A stretch of DNA of 64,000 bases from Nonomuraea spiralis (GCF_014648435.1 NZ_BMRC01000022.1:100592-164591), one strand, 5' to 3'. Counted from the first letter of the stretch, positions 15,798-25,091 are shown. Notes: a model not told the origin generated them from the letters alone. Program-made: numbers and translations.

Positions 15798-18700
15798 TCA
15801 GCCCACGGAGTAGGCGCGGGTCACGGTCTGGGTGACGCCGTTGCCCGCCTTGTCGGTGACCGTCGCGCGCAGCGAGACGTACCCCGGAGTGGTGGGGTTG
15901 TCCAGCCGCGCCGTCCAGCCCGATCGGGTCGCCTGGACGCGCACCGGCCGCCACGTCCTCCCGTCGTCGGCGGACGCCTCCAGCTTGATCGAGGAGACCG
16001 CCGCCCTAGCGGCGCCGGGAGCGCGCTCGACCCGGATCGGCACGGTGGTCCGTGATCCCGGCTTGGCGCGGTTGTCGTCATCGAGGTCCTGCGGCGTGTA
16101 GCGCACGGCCATCAGCGGCAGGGGCTCGGGCTTCGCCGTACGGGCGGAGCGGAAGGTCCAGACGGCGTCTACGCCCGTGGACAGCTCCGCCTCCGGCCGC
16201 CGGGAGGAGGCGGTCAGCGTGTACGCGGTGTCCGACGACGGCAACGCGGCGGTGAGCGTGCACTGCTCGCTCCTGTAGGGGAGGCAGCCGGCGATGCCGG
16301 TCGTGGCGATCTCCTTTCCGTTCCCGGCCAGGGTGAGGGTGCCGGTCGCGGTCGCGTCCATGCCGGTACGGCCGGCGGCTCCGCTGCTGTACAGCCCGTC
16401 GGCGGGGAAGTCCAGGGTGTCGCCGGTACGGCTGCCGCCGGAGACGGCGAACGAGGGGTCGGTCACCGCGGCGTTCCAGACCTGGGTGAAGTTCCTGTCG
16501 CGTACCGGGCCGGTGCCGAGCTCGATCAGGCCGCCCGTGCTGAATTCGTCGTACCAGGCGAAACCCGGGGTGAGGTACCGCGTCAGGCGGCTAGGCAGCG
16601 GGATGTCGTCCCACGTGCTCACCCCTGCCGAAGGGACGCCGCCGGGCAGCATCGGCCCCGCGTTCAGCATGCCGGTGGCACCCGGGACGGTTGACCGGTA
16701 GGTCTCGGTCGCCTTGACCATTTCCCGGGTCCGCGCGGCGTACCCGGGGTTGTCAGGGAAGCCGTCCGTACGGTAGTCCACGAGGTCGTAGCGGTACGGG
16801 CTGGGCTTCGTGTCCTTCTTGGTCCAGACACTCTGAGCCAGGTAGGCGAACCCCGGTTGCCGCACCGGAAGCACGTAGAAACCACCGGAGAAGTTGTACG
16901 CGGTCAGCATGGTGCTCCAGGGCCCGTTGACCGCGGAGAGGGAGAACACGCGATCGGGGACGGCGGTGGGGTCGTCGACCGTGAACGTGATCCGCTTCGC
17001 CTTGCTTCCGTCGACCGTCAGCGACACGTCGGCGTCGTCGATCTCGAACGGCTGGTGCGCGAACGTCAAGGTATGGTCCCCCATACCCGAAATTTCGGTG
17101 TAGAGGTTCCAGCGTCCCTTCGGCAGCCTCATCGTGGCCACGTTGCCATGGAAGACGAGGTCGCGCTGCCTGCCGGTCGCCTGGTCGTAGACGAGGCTCC
17201 GCACCATGTCGGTGGCGGCCCCGTCCCTGCCCAGGACGGTCACCGTGACGTCGTACGACTCCGGTTCCACGTAGGCCCCGGCCGGGGTGCGGACCACCGT
17301 GTCACCGGCCGTGGCGGTGACGACACCCGGATAGTCGCCGGGGCTCCTGCCCTCGGCGTCGATGGTCACCGTGACCGACGCCTGCCCTCCCGCGGGCACC
17401 TCCAGCCGCTGCGGCGACAGCGTGAGCACGTCCGAGTCGTCCGCGAGGTCCAGGGTGACGGGCGCGGCCCCGGTGTTGGTGTACGTGATCTTCCCGGTGA
17501 CCCGCCGCCCACCTGCCTGCTGCCAAGGGAACGTGGCCCACACCCCGCTGGGAGCGGCGATCACCTCCTGGGCCAGCGAGCGGAGCACGTCCACCCGCCC
17601 AGTGCCCTGCTGGTACGGCGTGGCACCGTCGGTCGGCCTGGCACTGCCGACGAGCGCCGCCTTGAGCTGCTGCCCACTCCAGTCGGGATGGCGCTGGGCG
17701 AGGATGGCCGCCGCTCCCACCATGTGAGGAGTGGCCATCGACGTGCCGCTCATCGCCACATGGGTGCCGTCGGCGGTGCCCGCCGCGGCGGCGGCCACGA
17801 TGTCCACGCCAGGGGCGGTGAGGTCCGGCTTGACCGCGTGGTCGCCGATGCGCGGGCCCCTGCTGGAGAAGGCGGCCACCTGGTCAGAACGGTCCACCGC
17901 GCCGACGGTCAGCGCGGCGTCCGCGCTGCCGGGGCTGCTTACGCCGCTCTCCCCCTCGTTGCCCGCGGCCACCACGAACAGGGTGCCCGTGTCCTGAGAC
18001 AGGGTGTTGACCGCCTGTTCGAGCGGGTCGAGGCCGGGTTCGTCGGGGCCGCCGAGACTCAGATTGACGATCTTGGCCTTGACCTCCTTGGCGGCCCACT
18101 CCATCCCGGCCAGGATCGCGGAGTCGGTGGGCACCGAGCCCAGCTTGCCGAAGGCGACGCGGGCTCCCGGCGCCACGCCGCGATACTTCTCGCCGGCGCC
18201 GGCGACGATCGAGGTGACGTGCGTGCCGTGCCCGACACGGTCAGTGATGTCGGGCTCGTCGGAGAAGTTCCGTGACTGGGTGACCACGTCCTTCAGGTCG
18301 GGATGCGTGGGGTCGTACCCACTGTCGAGCACGGCGACCGTGACGCCCTGTCCGGTGAATCCCCGCTGCCACGCCTCGGTCGCGCCGATCTGCTTCGTAC
18401 TGCGATCCAGGGTGTACGAACGCCGGCCGTCCAGCCAGATCCTGCCCTTGCCCGCGGCCAGCGTGGACACCCCGCCGACCAGGCTCCGCCACGCCTCGCC
18501 GGCGCTCTTCTTGGCCACCCGCTGGGCCGTCATGCCCAGGCCGGTCAGCCGCCGGGTGGTCGCGGCCCCCTTCAGCGCGGGGGCCGTTCCCTCCGGCGCC
18601 TGTGTGATCAGCGGGATGTCGGCCGTGTCCGCGTCGCCGTAGCGCCACGCGAGCAATTGGGTGACATCGAACAGCCGCTCGTCCAGCACCCCCTGGGCGA

Positions 18701-18971
18701 CCAGGGGCGCGGCGTCGGACGGGACGACGTACAGGTGCCCGTCGCGGTACCCGGAGGAGAAGTGCACCTCCCGGGCCGCGCCGGGCTCCACCCGGAAGCT
18801 CTTGCCCGTGACCACGACCCGGTCGCCGGTCAGCAGCGTCACACTGGCCGACGTACCGGGCCGTGGTTCTCCTGGACCCTCCTGGTTCGCCTGCCCGGCC
18901 GCGCCGGCCCCCGGCGTCACGCCCAGCGTGCCCGCCAGGACCGCTGCCACCAATCCCTTGCCTAACGTCAT
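15798..18971 (-). CDS. Secreted S8 family serine peptidase (subtilisin-like)
   Basis: 1057 residues from ATG 18971, with GCGAGGG as ribosome site. The signal peptide is residues 1-26 (LVAAVLAGTLGVTPGAGAA). A propeptide-like region follows to about 190, then the S8 domain with D216 (VAVLDSGYDPTHPDLK), H248 (RVGHGTHVTSIVAG), oxyanion N338 (VVAAGNEGE) and nucleophile S411 (MSGTSMATPHMVGAAAIL). Residues 500-1057 are beta-rich repeats of immunoglobulin or fibronectin type (TGKITYTNTGAAPVTLDL, VSLRATVTDKAGNG at the end), usual in large actinomycete extracellular subtilases. All four key catalytic positions are intact. It stands alone behind the bidirectional terminator. Confidence 0.93.
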   Translation of the reverse strand: MTLGKGLVAAVLAGTLGVTPGAGAAGQANQEGPGEPRPGTSASVTLLTGDRVVVTGKSFRVEPGAAREVHFSSGYRDGHLYVVPSDAAPLVAQGVLDERLFDVTQLLAWRYGDADTADIPLITQAPEGTAPALKGAATTRRLTGLGMTAQRVAKKSAGEAWRSLVGGVSTLAAGKGRIWLDGRRSYTLDRSTKQIGATEAWQRGFTGQGVTVAVLDSGYDPTHPDLKDVVTQSRNFSDEPDITDRVGHGTHVTSIVAGAGEKYRGVAPGARVAFGKLGSVPTDSAILAGMEWAAKEVKAKIVNLSLGGPDEPGLDPLEQAVNTLSQDTGTLFVVAAGNEGESGVSSPGSADAALTVGAVDRSDQVAAFSSRGPRIGDHAVKPDLTAPGVDIVAAAAAGTADGTHVAMSGTSMATPHMVGAAAILAQRHPDWSGQQLKAALVGSARPTDGATPYQQGTGRVDVLRSLAQEVIAAPSGVWATFPWQQAGGRRVTGKITYTNTGAAPVTLDLADDSDVLTLSPQRLEVPAGGQASVTVTIDAEGRSPGDYPGVVTATAGDTVVRTPAGAYVEPESYDVTVTVLGRDGAATDMVRSLVYDQATGRQRDLVFHGNVATMRLPKGRWNLYTEISGMGDHTLTFAHQPFEIDDADVSLTVDGSKAKRITFTVDDPTAVPDRVFSLSAVNGPWSTMLTAYNFSGGFYVLPVRQPGFAYLAQSVWTKKDTKPSPYRYDLVDYRTDGFPDNPGYAARTREMVKATETYRSTVPGATGMLNAGPMLPGGVPSAGVSTWDDIPLPSRLTRYLTPGFAWYDEFSTGGLIELGTGPVRDRNFTQVWNAAVTDPSFAVSGGSRTGDTLDFPADGLYSSGAAGRTGMDATATGTLTLAGNGKEIATTGIAGCLPYRSEQCTLTAALPSSDTAYTLTASSRRPEAELSTGVDAVWTFRSARTAKPEPLPLMAVRYTPQDLDDDNRAKPGSRTTVPIRVERAPGAARAAVSSIKLEASADDGRTWRPVRVQATRSGWTARLDNPTTPGYVSLRATVTDKAGNGVTQTVTRAYSVG

Positions 18972-19126
18972 TGACCCTCGCAAGATGAGAATTCGGTCGC
19001 TTTCCTCCCTTGTTCGTCCGAAAGCCGTTTCTTCTTCCATGGCCCTGGCCGGCATCCGGCGGGATCACATGCAGGTGGCCCCTGCGCACCTGGCTGGAGC
19101 AGTCGACCTGCCTGCGGTGCCGGCCC

Positions 19127-19310
19127 TCACTGGGGAAGCTCGTCCGTCCAGCCCGTGGTCAGCTTGATCAGCCACCGTCCTGGAGCACGAGCTCCTCACC
19201 GCCTTCGACCGCGCCCGACCGCCGCACGCCCGGCAGCTCGGCGAGCGCCCTGAGCGCCGCCGCTCGCACGTCGGCGGGCGCGGGGGCTCCGCGCTCAGCG
19301 AGGCCAGCGG
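19127..19310 (-). pseudogene. Remnant of a CU044_5270 family gene (C-terminal end)
   Basis: On the reverse strand a broken frame reads PAPADVRAAALRALAELPGV, continues through AVEGGEELVLQDGG to a stop, and after a frame change reads IKLTTGWTDELPQ to a final TGA at 19127-19129. These match PTPAEVRSAAFRALAATPGV, AVEGGQRLRF and ISVTTEWTDQLPP of the intact CU044_5270 gene at 14840-15709, in the same order. The membrane helix and most of the outer domain are missing. It sits directly downstream of a sigma-factor remnant, as an intact pair would. Confidence 0.75.
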
Positions 19311-19660
19311 CAGGAGGGCCTTGTCGTTCTCACCGGCGCGGCGATCACCGGGTCCTCGCCCGTGCGGGCCAGGGCCCGGTAACCGCGTACTTCGGCCCGC
19401 CGGTGCGGGCTGATGACGTTCGTGGTGATGCCGTACAGCCAGGGCAATGCCTCCGCCCGGCCGGACTCGTACCGGTGGCGCGTCTCGAAGGCCCTGGTGA
19501 ACGCCTCGGCCACCACGTCCTCGGCATGTTCGGGTCCAAGGCGCCGTGTGGCGTAGCGATGCAGCGCGGCGGCGTGGCGGTCGAAGAGCACGGCGAACCG
19601 CTCCGGCGTGTGCAGCGATGCTTCGATGACGGAGGCGTCGTCCTCATGATCTGCCGGACC
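19311..19660 (-). pseudogene. Remnant of an ECF sigma factor (region 2 only)
   Basis: The reverse strand encodes TPERFAVLFDRHAAALHRYA, EDVVAEAFTRAFETRHRYES, WLYGITTNVISPHRRAEVRG and YRALARTGEDPVIA, a clear ECF region 2 like those at 14283 and 22397. Region 4 is absent: the frame runs into unrelated residues and then the CU044_5270 remnant. At the 5' end there is no in-frame ATG/GTG/TTG close to the expected start, and an ATG (19660 area) lies in another frame. A deletion fused the two halves of a former sigma/partner pair. Confidence 0.75.
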
Positions 19661-19673
19661 ATGACTCGCCTGC

Positions 19674-20300
19674 CTAGTGGCCCGCGGCCGGGTCCGCCCT
19701 GGTGAGGCCCGCGGCGACGATGTCGATGAGCAGGTCGAGGATCTTGGGGTGGTGGGCGGGGTCGCCGAGCCGTTCGCCGAACATCGGCACCAGGAGCACA
19801 CACTGCAGGACGCCGATGATGACGGCGGGTTCGACGGCGACCAGTTCGCCCTGAGCCCGGTGGGCGGCGACGTACTCGACCAGGGCGGTGGAGGGGTTGT
19901 CGGACATGGCGGCGACCCGCTCGGGATCCAGCTTGCGGGCCACGGCCTGCATCTCCTCCGGATGGGTCATCAGGCGGCGCCACAGCGGGTTGTCGGCCAG
20001 CTCCTCGATGGTGGCGTGCAGGAAGCGGCGCAGCCCTTCGCGTGGGTCGTCGGTGCTCAGCAGCGCGCCGTCGATGACCCTGCGCTTGACCTCGCCCGCC
20101 TGCTGGAGCATCAACTCCAGATACAGCGCCTCCTTGGAGTCGAAGAACACGTAGAAGCTGCTCTTGGCCACTCCGGTGGGCGCCATCAGCTCCTCCAGCG
20201 AGGTCTTGCGCAGCCCTTGGCTGGTGAACAGCTTCCGTCCGGCCTCCCGGAGCAGGGCGGTGATGCGGGTCTTTTCCTCGACGGTGAACGCGGGCGGCAT
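19674..20300 (-). CDS. TetR family transcriptional regulator
   Basis: 208 residues from ATG 20300 with GAAGGAAGG upstream. N-terminal HTH: KTRITALLREAGRKLFTSQG ... SLEELMAPTGVAKSSFYVFFDSKEALYLEL, the standard TetR_N layout with the recognition helix at GVAKSSFYVFF. The C-terminal ligand domain (about 140 residues) resembles the YsiA/AcrR-type. It is the last gene of a same-strand group after the DUF6653 protein and the MFS transporter, so it probably controls that operon. A GAAC-N5-GTTC inverted repeat lies between it and the MFS gene. Confidence 0.9.
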   Translation of the reverse strand: MPPAFTVEEKTRITALLREAGRKLFTSQGLRKTSLEELMAPTGVAKSSFYVFFDSKEALYLELMLQQAGEVKRRVIDGALLSTDDPREGLRRFLHATIEELADNPLWRRLMTHPEEMQAVARKLDPERVAAMSDNPSTALVEYVAAHRAQGELVAVEPAVIIGVLQCVLLVPMFGERLGDPAHHPKILDLLIDIVAAGLTRADPAAGH

Positions 20301-20323
20301 CGGAGGCGATCCTTCCTTCAAGC

Positions 20324-20336
20324 GAACAGATCGTTC
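20324..20336. promoter_or_regulatory. Possible TetR operator
   Basis: GAAC-AGATC-GTTC is a short inverted repeat (4-bp arms) in the 34-bp gap between the MFS stop and the TetR start. Position is the main argument. The arms are short and the call is weak. Confidence 0.3.
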
Positions 20337-21843
20337 ATATGGTTTCACGTGTCCGTACGGACGCGGGCTCGGCCACCTGGACGGCGGCGGGCTTGGCGCG
20401 CAGCAGGGAGAAGGCGAGCACGGCGGCCGCCGTCGACAAGGCCGCGCCGATCGCCATGCCGACGGACATCGACCCGGTGAAGGCCGCCCGCGCGGCGGCG
20501 AGCAACTGCGGGTCGCCGACGGCGACCGCGCCGGCCAGCGACTCCCGAACGGCCGCAGGCGCCTGCGCCGGCAGCCGGCTCAGATACCCGGCGGTCAGGG
20601 CGCTGCCCAGCACCGCGACGCCCAGCGCGCTGCCCGCCTGGGAGATGGTGCTGTTCATGGCCGAGCCCGCGCCCGCTTCCTCGGGAGGGATCGCGCCCAT
20701 CAGCGCGGTGACCGCGGCAGGGGTGGCCAGCCCGGCGCCCATGCCCATCACCACCAGCGCCGCGCCGAGCAGCGGGTAGCCGCTGCCGGGGGTCAGCGAC
20801 CACAGCAAGGCGAAGCCGGCGGCCGTGATGAGCATGCCGGTCGTGACCATGGCCCGGTTGCTGAAGCGGCGTCCCAGCGTCGCCCCGGCCATGTTGAACG
20901 CCGCCGAGGCCGCCGCGAACGGCAGCAGCGCCAGGCCCGCCCGCAGCACCCCGTAGCCCACCACGAGCTGGACGTACTGGGTGAGGGCCAGCATCATGCC
21001 CGCCGCCGCGAACGCCAGCAACATCACCGAGAAGGTGCCGCCCGTGAAGTTCCGGTCGCGGAAGATGCGCAGCGGCAACATCGGCGCAGGCGTACGCAGC
21101 TCCCAGACCACGAACGCGGCCATCACCACGAGCCCGGACACCAGCACGCCGGTGGGGACCAGGCCGCCCCAGCCGTGCTCCGACGCGGCGGTGATCGCGT
21201 ACACCACGGCCACCATCCCCACGGTGCACAGCACCGCGCCCACCACGTCGGTACGGCCGGCCGCACCGGTGGACTCGGGCATCAGCCACGCCGCGGCGGC
21301 GATCGCGACGGCGGCGACGGGCACGTTGACCAGGAACACCGAGCCCCACCAGAAGTGATCGAGCAGGAAGCCGCCCAGCGACGGCCCGATCAGGATGCCG
21401 GTCAACGACACGGTGCTCCAGGCGGCGATGGCCTTACGCCGCTCTTCGGCGTCGAACACGGTGACCAGGATGGACATGGTCGTCGGCATGACCAGTGATC
21501 CGCCGACCCCCATCAGCGCCCTGGCGGCGACGAGCACGCCCGGCGCGGTCGTCATGGACGCCAGCAGCGACGCGACCGCGAATACGCTCAGGCCGATGAT
21601 CAGCATGCGCTTGCGGCCGTAGCGGTCGGCCAGCGCGCCCGCGGTCAGCAGCAGGCCGGCGAAGGCGAGGGTGTAGGAGCTGATGATCCACTGGATGTCC
21701 TGCGGGGAGGCGCCGAGCTCGCTCATCAGCGAGGGGATCGCCAGGTTGAGGATGGTGTTGTCGATCACCAGGACGAGCAGGCTCAGGCAGAGTGCTGCCA
21801 GGATCCACCAGCGGCGCGGATGCGCCGTCCCAGGGGTGTGCAT
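20335..21843 (-). CDS. MFS drug exporter, DHA2 (14-helix) type
   Basis: About 502 residues from ATG 21843. The N-terminal half shows WWILAALCLSLLVLVIDNTI (helix 1 with the D-x-T motif of DHA2 transporters), the loop ADRYGRKRMLIIG between helices 2 and 3 (MFS motif A) and GPSLGGFLLDHFWWGSVFLV (motif C region, G-P-x-x-G-G). Hydrophobic segments continue to give about 14 helices, as in EmrB/QacA-type proton-driven efflux pumps. A start at ATG 21897 would overlap the stop of the DUF6653 gene (ATGA) but lacks a ribosome site. Substrate unknown; the linked TetR gene suggests inducible efflux. Confidence 0.9.
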   Translation of the reverse strand: MHTPGTAHPRRWWILAALCLSLLVLVIDNTILNLAIPSLMSELGASPQDIQWIISSYTLAFAGLLLTAGALADRYGRKRMLIIGLSVFAVASLLASMTTAPGVLVAARALMGVGGSLVMPTTMSILVTVFDAEERRKAIAAWSTVSLTGILIGPSLGGFLLDHFWWGSVFLVNVPVAAVAIAAAAWLMPESTGAAGRTDVVGAVLCTVGMVAVVYAITAASEHGWGGLVPTGVLVSGLVVMAAFVVWELRTPAPMLPLRIFRDRNFTGGTFSVMLLAFAAAGMMLALTQYVQLVVGYGVLRAGLALLPFAAASAAFNMAGATLGRRFSNRAMVTTGMLITAAGFALLWSLTPGSGYPLLGAALVVMGMGAGLATPAAVTALMGAIPPEEAGAGSAMNSTISQAGSALGVAVLGSALTAGYLSRLPAQAPAAVRESLAGAVAVGDPQLLAAARAAFTGSMSVGMAIGAALSTAAAVLAFSLLRAKPAAVQVAEPASVRTRETI

Positions 21844-21893
21844 GGCTGGTCTCTCATCTTCTTTCGGTACGGCCTTCCGGTCGCGGGTGGGAG

Positions 21894-22394
21894 TCATTCG
21901 GCGTTGCCGTCGGCGGCGGCCCGGCGCAGCCCTTCTTCGTAGATGGCGACGAAGCGGTCGATCTGCCACAGCTGGGAGATGAAGATCAGCGCCCAGCCGA
22001 AGACGGCCGGCCAGGCCTCGACGCGGACCAGGCCGTACACCATGATCGCGGCGCCGAGGGCGGCCATGGCGATCAGCCACCGGAGTGCGGGCCGGTGCGC
22101 CTCGGCCGCCAGCGAGTGGTCGGCGGCGTACATCTTCTCGCCGTAGATGCCCTTCTCCGCCCAGCTCCGGGGCTCGTAGACCGGCTTGAACGCGTGCGGG
22201 TTGAGCCACATCCAGATCACGCCCGCCGCGATCGGGGCCGGCGCCCACCAGCCGAGCGCGTCGCGGAAGTAGATCGGCAGCAGGATCGGCGCCAGGCCGG
22301 CCATCCGGGTCCACACACTCCAGGCGTTGGCGTGCCGCTTCCAGGAGTCGTCGTTGAGACCGAACGTCGCGGCGGCGGCCTGGGTGAGCTTCAT
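21894..22394 (-). CDS. DUF6653 family membrane protein
   Basis: 166 residues from ATG 22394 with GGAG six bases upstream. The protein opens MKLTQAAAATFGLNDDSWKR, has RHANAWSVWTRMAGLAPILL and the aromatic stretch IAAGVIWMWLNPHAFKP, then a second pair of helices near the C-terminus (ALRWLIAMAALGAAIMVYGL, WALIFISQLWQIDRFVAIYE). This matches the small multi-helix DUF6653 family, function unknown. It is the first gene of the MFS/TetR unit and is divergent from the ECF gene at 22397. Confidence 0.72.
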   Translation of the reverse strand: MKLTQAAAATFGLNDDSWKRHANAWSVWTRMAGLAPILLPIYFRDALGWWAPAPIAAGVIWMWLNPHAFKPVYEPRSWAEKGIYGEKMYAADHSLAAEAHRPALRWLIAMAALGAAIMVYGLVRVEAWPAVFGWALIFISQLWQIDRFVAIYEEGLRRAAADGNAE

Positions 22395-22396
22395 GA

Positions 22397-23011
22397 TTGC
22401 TCCTTCAGAGGGGGGTTCGCCGGGAACCTCCCGGCCCTGCATCCATAAAACCAGGTTGGAATTTTGTTTTCAAATTACACATAGAGGCGTCGCGGCGTGA
22501 CCCCGATCGCTTCGGCGCCGTCTTCGATCGCTACTTCGCGGCCATCCACCGCTATGTCCACCTGCGCCTGGGTGAGCCGGCCGCGGACGACCTGGCCGCG
22601 GAGACCTTCCTGCGTGCCTTCCGCGACCGGAACCGCTTCGACCTCACCTGCCCCAGCGCCCGCCCCTGGCTGTACGGCATCGCCTCCAACCTGGTCGCCG
22701 AGCACCATCGCGGCGAGGCACGCAGATATCGGGCGTTAGCCAGAAGCGCCGACGCCACGGAGATCGACAGCCACGACGAACGCGTGGCGCAACGGGTCTC
22801 CGCGGCCGTGATGCAGCCGCGGCTGGCTACCGGCCTCGCCCGGCTCTCGGCCGGGGACAGGGACGTCCTGCTGCTGGTCGCCTGCGCCCAGCTCAGCTAC
22901 GACGAGGTCGCCGATGCCCTCGGCATACCTCAGGGAACGGTGGGCTCACGTCTCAACCGCGCCCGCAAGAAGCTCCGCAAGATCATCGGTCCCGCCGGGG
23001 AGGCACTGTGA
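22397..23011 (+). CDS. ECF sigma factor (CU044_5270-linked), start unclear
   Basis: The sigma sequence begins around 22487 (EASRRDPDRFGAVFDRYFAA) and is complete through region 2 (DLAAETFLRAFRDRNRF, WLYGIASNLVAEHHRGEARR) and region 4 (LARLSAGDRDVLLLVACAQL, IPQGTVGSRLNRARKKL). It ends on GTGA, overlapping the next gene. In this frame there is no ATG, GTG or TTG between 22397 and the domain: the codons just before are TTA CAC ATA GAG. The only start is TTG 22397, which lies in the 5' leader of the divergent gene and would add about 30 unrelated residues. Either the start is non-canonical or the gene has lost it. Confidence 0.78.
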   Translation: MLLQRGVRREPPGPASIKPGWNFVFKLHIEASRRDPDRFGAVFDRYFAAIHRYVHLRLGEPAADDLAAETFLRAFRDRNRFDLTCPSARPWLYGIASNLVAEHHRGEARRYRALARSADATEIDSHDERVAQRVSAAVMQPRLATGLARLSAGDRDVLLLVACAQLSYDEVADALGIPQGTVGSRLNRARKKLRKIIGPAGEAL

Positions 23012-24120
23012 CGAACGAACTCGAAGCGCTCAAGGCCCACCACGACAACCTGCCCGGCCCCGGGCCCGAGGTGACCGCGCGCGCATGGGTACTGGTGGCC
23101 CAAGAGGTCGATGCGGAACGGGCCGGCAGCGGCCACCGTCAGCCGGCGCGGTCACCTCAGCGGCCTGCTCGCGGTTTCCTGGGCGGCCGGCCGGCGCTGA
23201 AGGCCGGCGCGGCCCTGGGCCTCGCGGCGGCGGTGACCGCAGGAATGATCGTGGTACGCGGCGGAGACGGCTCCGCTCCGTTCGGGACCACCCCGGCCAG
23301 TGCCGCCGAGCTGCTCCAGCAGGCGGCCTCTGTCGCGGCGCGGGAGGGCCTACAGCCCGGGCCGGGGCAGTACTTCTACGTCGACCAGAAGACCGTCACG
23401 TTCGCCGGCGGCTCCGAAGGCGAGTACCGCCAGGACCTGCGGCGAGAGATCTGGATGCCCGCCGGGGATCCCGGCAGGGCCGCCCTGACACGCTCGACGT
23501 ACGGGCGGACATCCGTCATCAGCGGAGGAAGCCCGAAGCACGTGCAATCGCCCGGAACAGTGGAGTACCAGCGCGCGGGGCAGTGCCCCGAGGACCCCCT
23601 GGGCCTGCCTCCGGAGGTCGCCGATCTTCCCGCCGACCCTGATCGGCTGCTGGCGAAGATCCGCCAGGACGCGGCGGCGTTCGTCCGGTCCGACCAGCTC
23701 AGGCGGGGAGAGACGACCCTGGGCCAGAACGAGATCGACATGCGGGTCGCGAAGGTCGTCGCGAGCCGGTTGCTCAAGCTGGCGGAGACCCCGCTCATCC
23801 CCTCCCGGACCAGGTCGACGGTCTTCGGCGCGCTGTCGAAGCTGCCGAACGTGACCGTCGTCCCCGACCTCACCGACACCGCCGGACGCCACGGAGTGGG
23901 CGCCTCGCTCAAGTTCGAGAGCCCCGACGGCTGGGAGCGCGGGGAGCTCATCTTCGAGCGGGCCACGTACCGGTTCCTCGGATACCGGAGCTGGATCGGC
24001 CGGCAGGAGGGCGGACAGGTCAAGGAGGTCCCGAGCGGCAGCATGGCGGTGATGACCGTGAAGGTCGTCGACTCCATGCCGGAGGTCCCGAAGGACGCCG
24101 GGAAGCCGATGTTCTGCTGA
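23008..24120 (+). CDS. CU044_5270 family membrane protein, probable regulator of the adjacent ECF sigma
   Basis: 370 residues from GTG 23008, overlapping the sigma stop (GTGA). It has a basic cytosolic head of about 65 residues, a single membrane helix (ALKAGAALGLAAAVTAGMIV), and an outer domain opening with SAAELLQQAASVAAREG and GPGQYFYVDQKTVTFAGGSE. The C-terminal half holds STVFGALSKLPNVTVVPDL and ends in Cys. Same architecture as the 14840 gene but with a longer outer domain. It is likely co-expressed with and acting on the sigma factor. Function unproven. Confidence 0.82.
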   Translation: MTNELEALKAHHDNLPGPGPEVTARAWVLVAQEVDAERAGSGHRQPARSPQRPARGFLGGRPALKAGAALGLAAAVTAGMIVVRGGDGSAPFGTTPASAAELLQQAASVAAREGLQPGPGQYFYVDQKTVTFAGGSEGEYRQDLRREIWMPAGDPGRAALTRSTYGRTSVISGGSPKHVQSPGTVEYQRAGQCPEDPLGLPPEVADLPADPDRLLAKIRQDAAAFVRSDQLRRGETTLGQNEIDMRVAKVVASRLLKLAETPLIPSRTRSTVFGALSKLPNVTVVPDLTDTAGRHGVGASLKFESPDGWERGELIFERATYRFLGYRSWIGRQEGGQVKEVPSGSMAVMTVKVVDSMPEVPKDAGKPMFC

Positions 24121-24170
24121 CGTGCGCCCGCATCCTCTCGAGTTCGGCCCGCGGTCGACCTGGCTGATTC

Positions 24171-25091
24171 TCAGTCGGTGAGGTCGTCGTACCACTGAAG
24201 GGTGGCGACCTTCAGCGGGTCGGGGGCGGGACCGGCGCCAGGGCCGGGGATGACGTACAGGTCGACGGTGTCGGAGCTGTGATCGCGGGATCCGTTGACG
24301 ATCCAGTCATCCTTGATCCGGCCCGCAGAGACCGGCTGGTCGAAGAAGCCGCCGTCGGGGAGGTTCCACAGCAGGCGATAGCCGACCTTCAATCCGCGTC
24401 GCCGCACTTCGGCACGCACGGTTTTGACCGTCTTGCCCTGCGTCTTGTAGCCGTTCAGGGATTCCTCCCCGGAGGGGTCGTAGGGACTGTCGTCCGCGTA
24501 GGGCTCGCCCGGCTTGGCGGGGCGGCCGATTCCGAAGACGATGCGTCCGGGGAAGTCCGAAGGCATCCAGACCTTGCCGCAGAATGCCGACGCGCAAGGT
24601 GTCACCCGCTGCACCCCCATGCTCCCGCGCCATTTGAAGCCCCCCGGCGCGATCGGGCCGAACAGCTCACCGACCTGGCCCGGCGCCACCGGAATGACCT
24701 TCACCGAGACGTTCAGCCCGACCGCGCCGAACGCCTCCTCGAAGCGCCGGCGATCAGCTGCGAGGTCGGTGATGGTGAAGCTGAAATAGCCGTCGGCCTT
24801 CTTGATGGAGACCGCCGCGTTGGCATACTCGGTCGCCGGGCCGCCAGAAGGCAGGCCGACGCCGATCGCGACGGCCACAGCCGCCGCGGTGACCGCCGAG
24901 GCCAGAACGGGCCGGCGGGCACGCCGCAGCCCAGGAGCTCCGCCTCCCAGCAACCGCGACAGCCGGGACAGCCGTCGCTGCGGAACCGGCGTCGCCATGA
25001 TCTCCGCACGCAGCTCGCGCGCGCCAGGCCCCGGATCCGGCGCGTGCGGGGCAAGATCGATGGCCCTCACCAGGTTGTCGATGTCGCTCAT
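24171..25091 (-). CDS. Membrane protein partnered with an ECF sigma, putative anti-sigma factor
   Basis: 306 residues from ATG 25091, overlapping the stop of the upstream sigma gene (ATGA). A cytosolic head (MSDIDNLVRAIDLAPHAPDP ... RRLSRLSRLLGG) is followed by one membrane helix (VLASAVTAAAVAVAIGVGLP) and an outer domain of about 200 residues with two cysteines (TPCASAFCGKVWM). It shares the layout of the CU044_5270 partners in this window, but its outer domain looks different and I do not assign it to that family with certainty. No HxxxCxxC zinc anti-sigma motif is present. Confidence 0.72.
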   Translation of the reverse strand: MSDIDNLVRAIDLAPHAPDPGPGARELRAEIMATPVPQRRLSRLSRLLGGGAPGLRRARRPVLASAVTAAAVAVAIGVGLPSGGPATEYANAAVSIKKADGYFSFTITDLAADRRRFEEAFGAVGLNVSVKVIPVAPGQVGELFGPIAPGGFKWRGSMGVQRVTPCASAFCGKVWMPSDFPGRIVFGIGRPAKPGEPYADDSPYDPSGEESLNGYKTQGKTVKTVRAEVRRRGLKVGYRLLWNLPDGGFFDQPVSAGRIKDDWIVNGSRDHSSDTVDLYVIPGPGAGPAPDPLKVATLQWYDDLTD

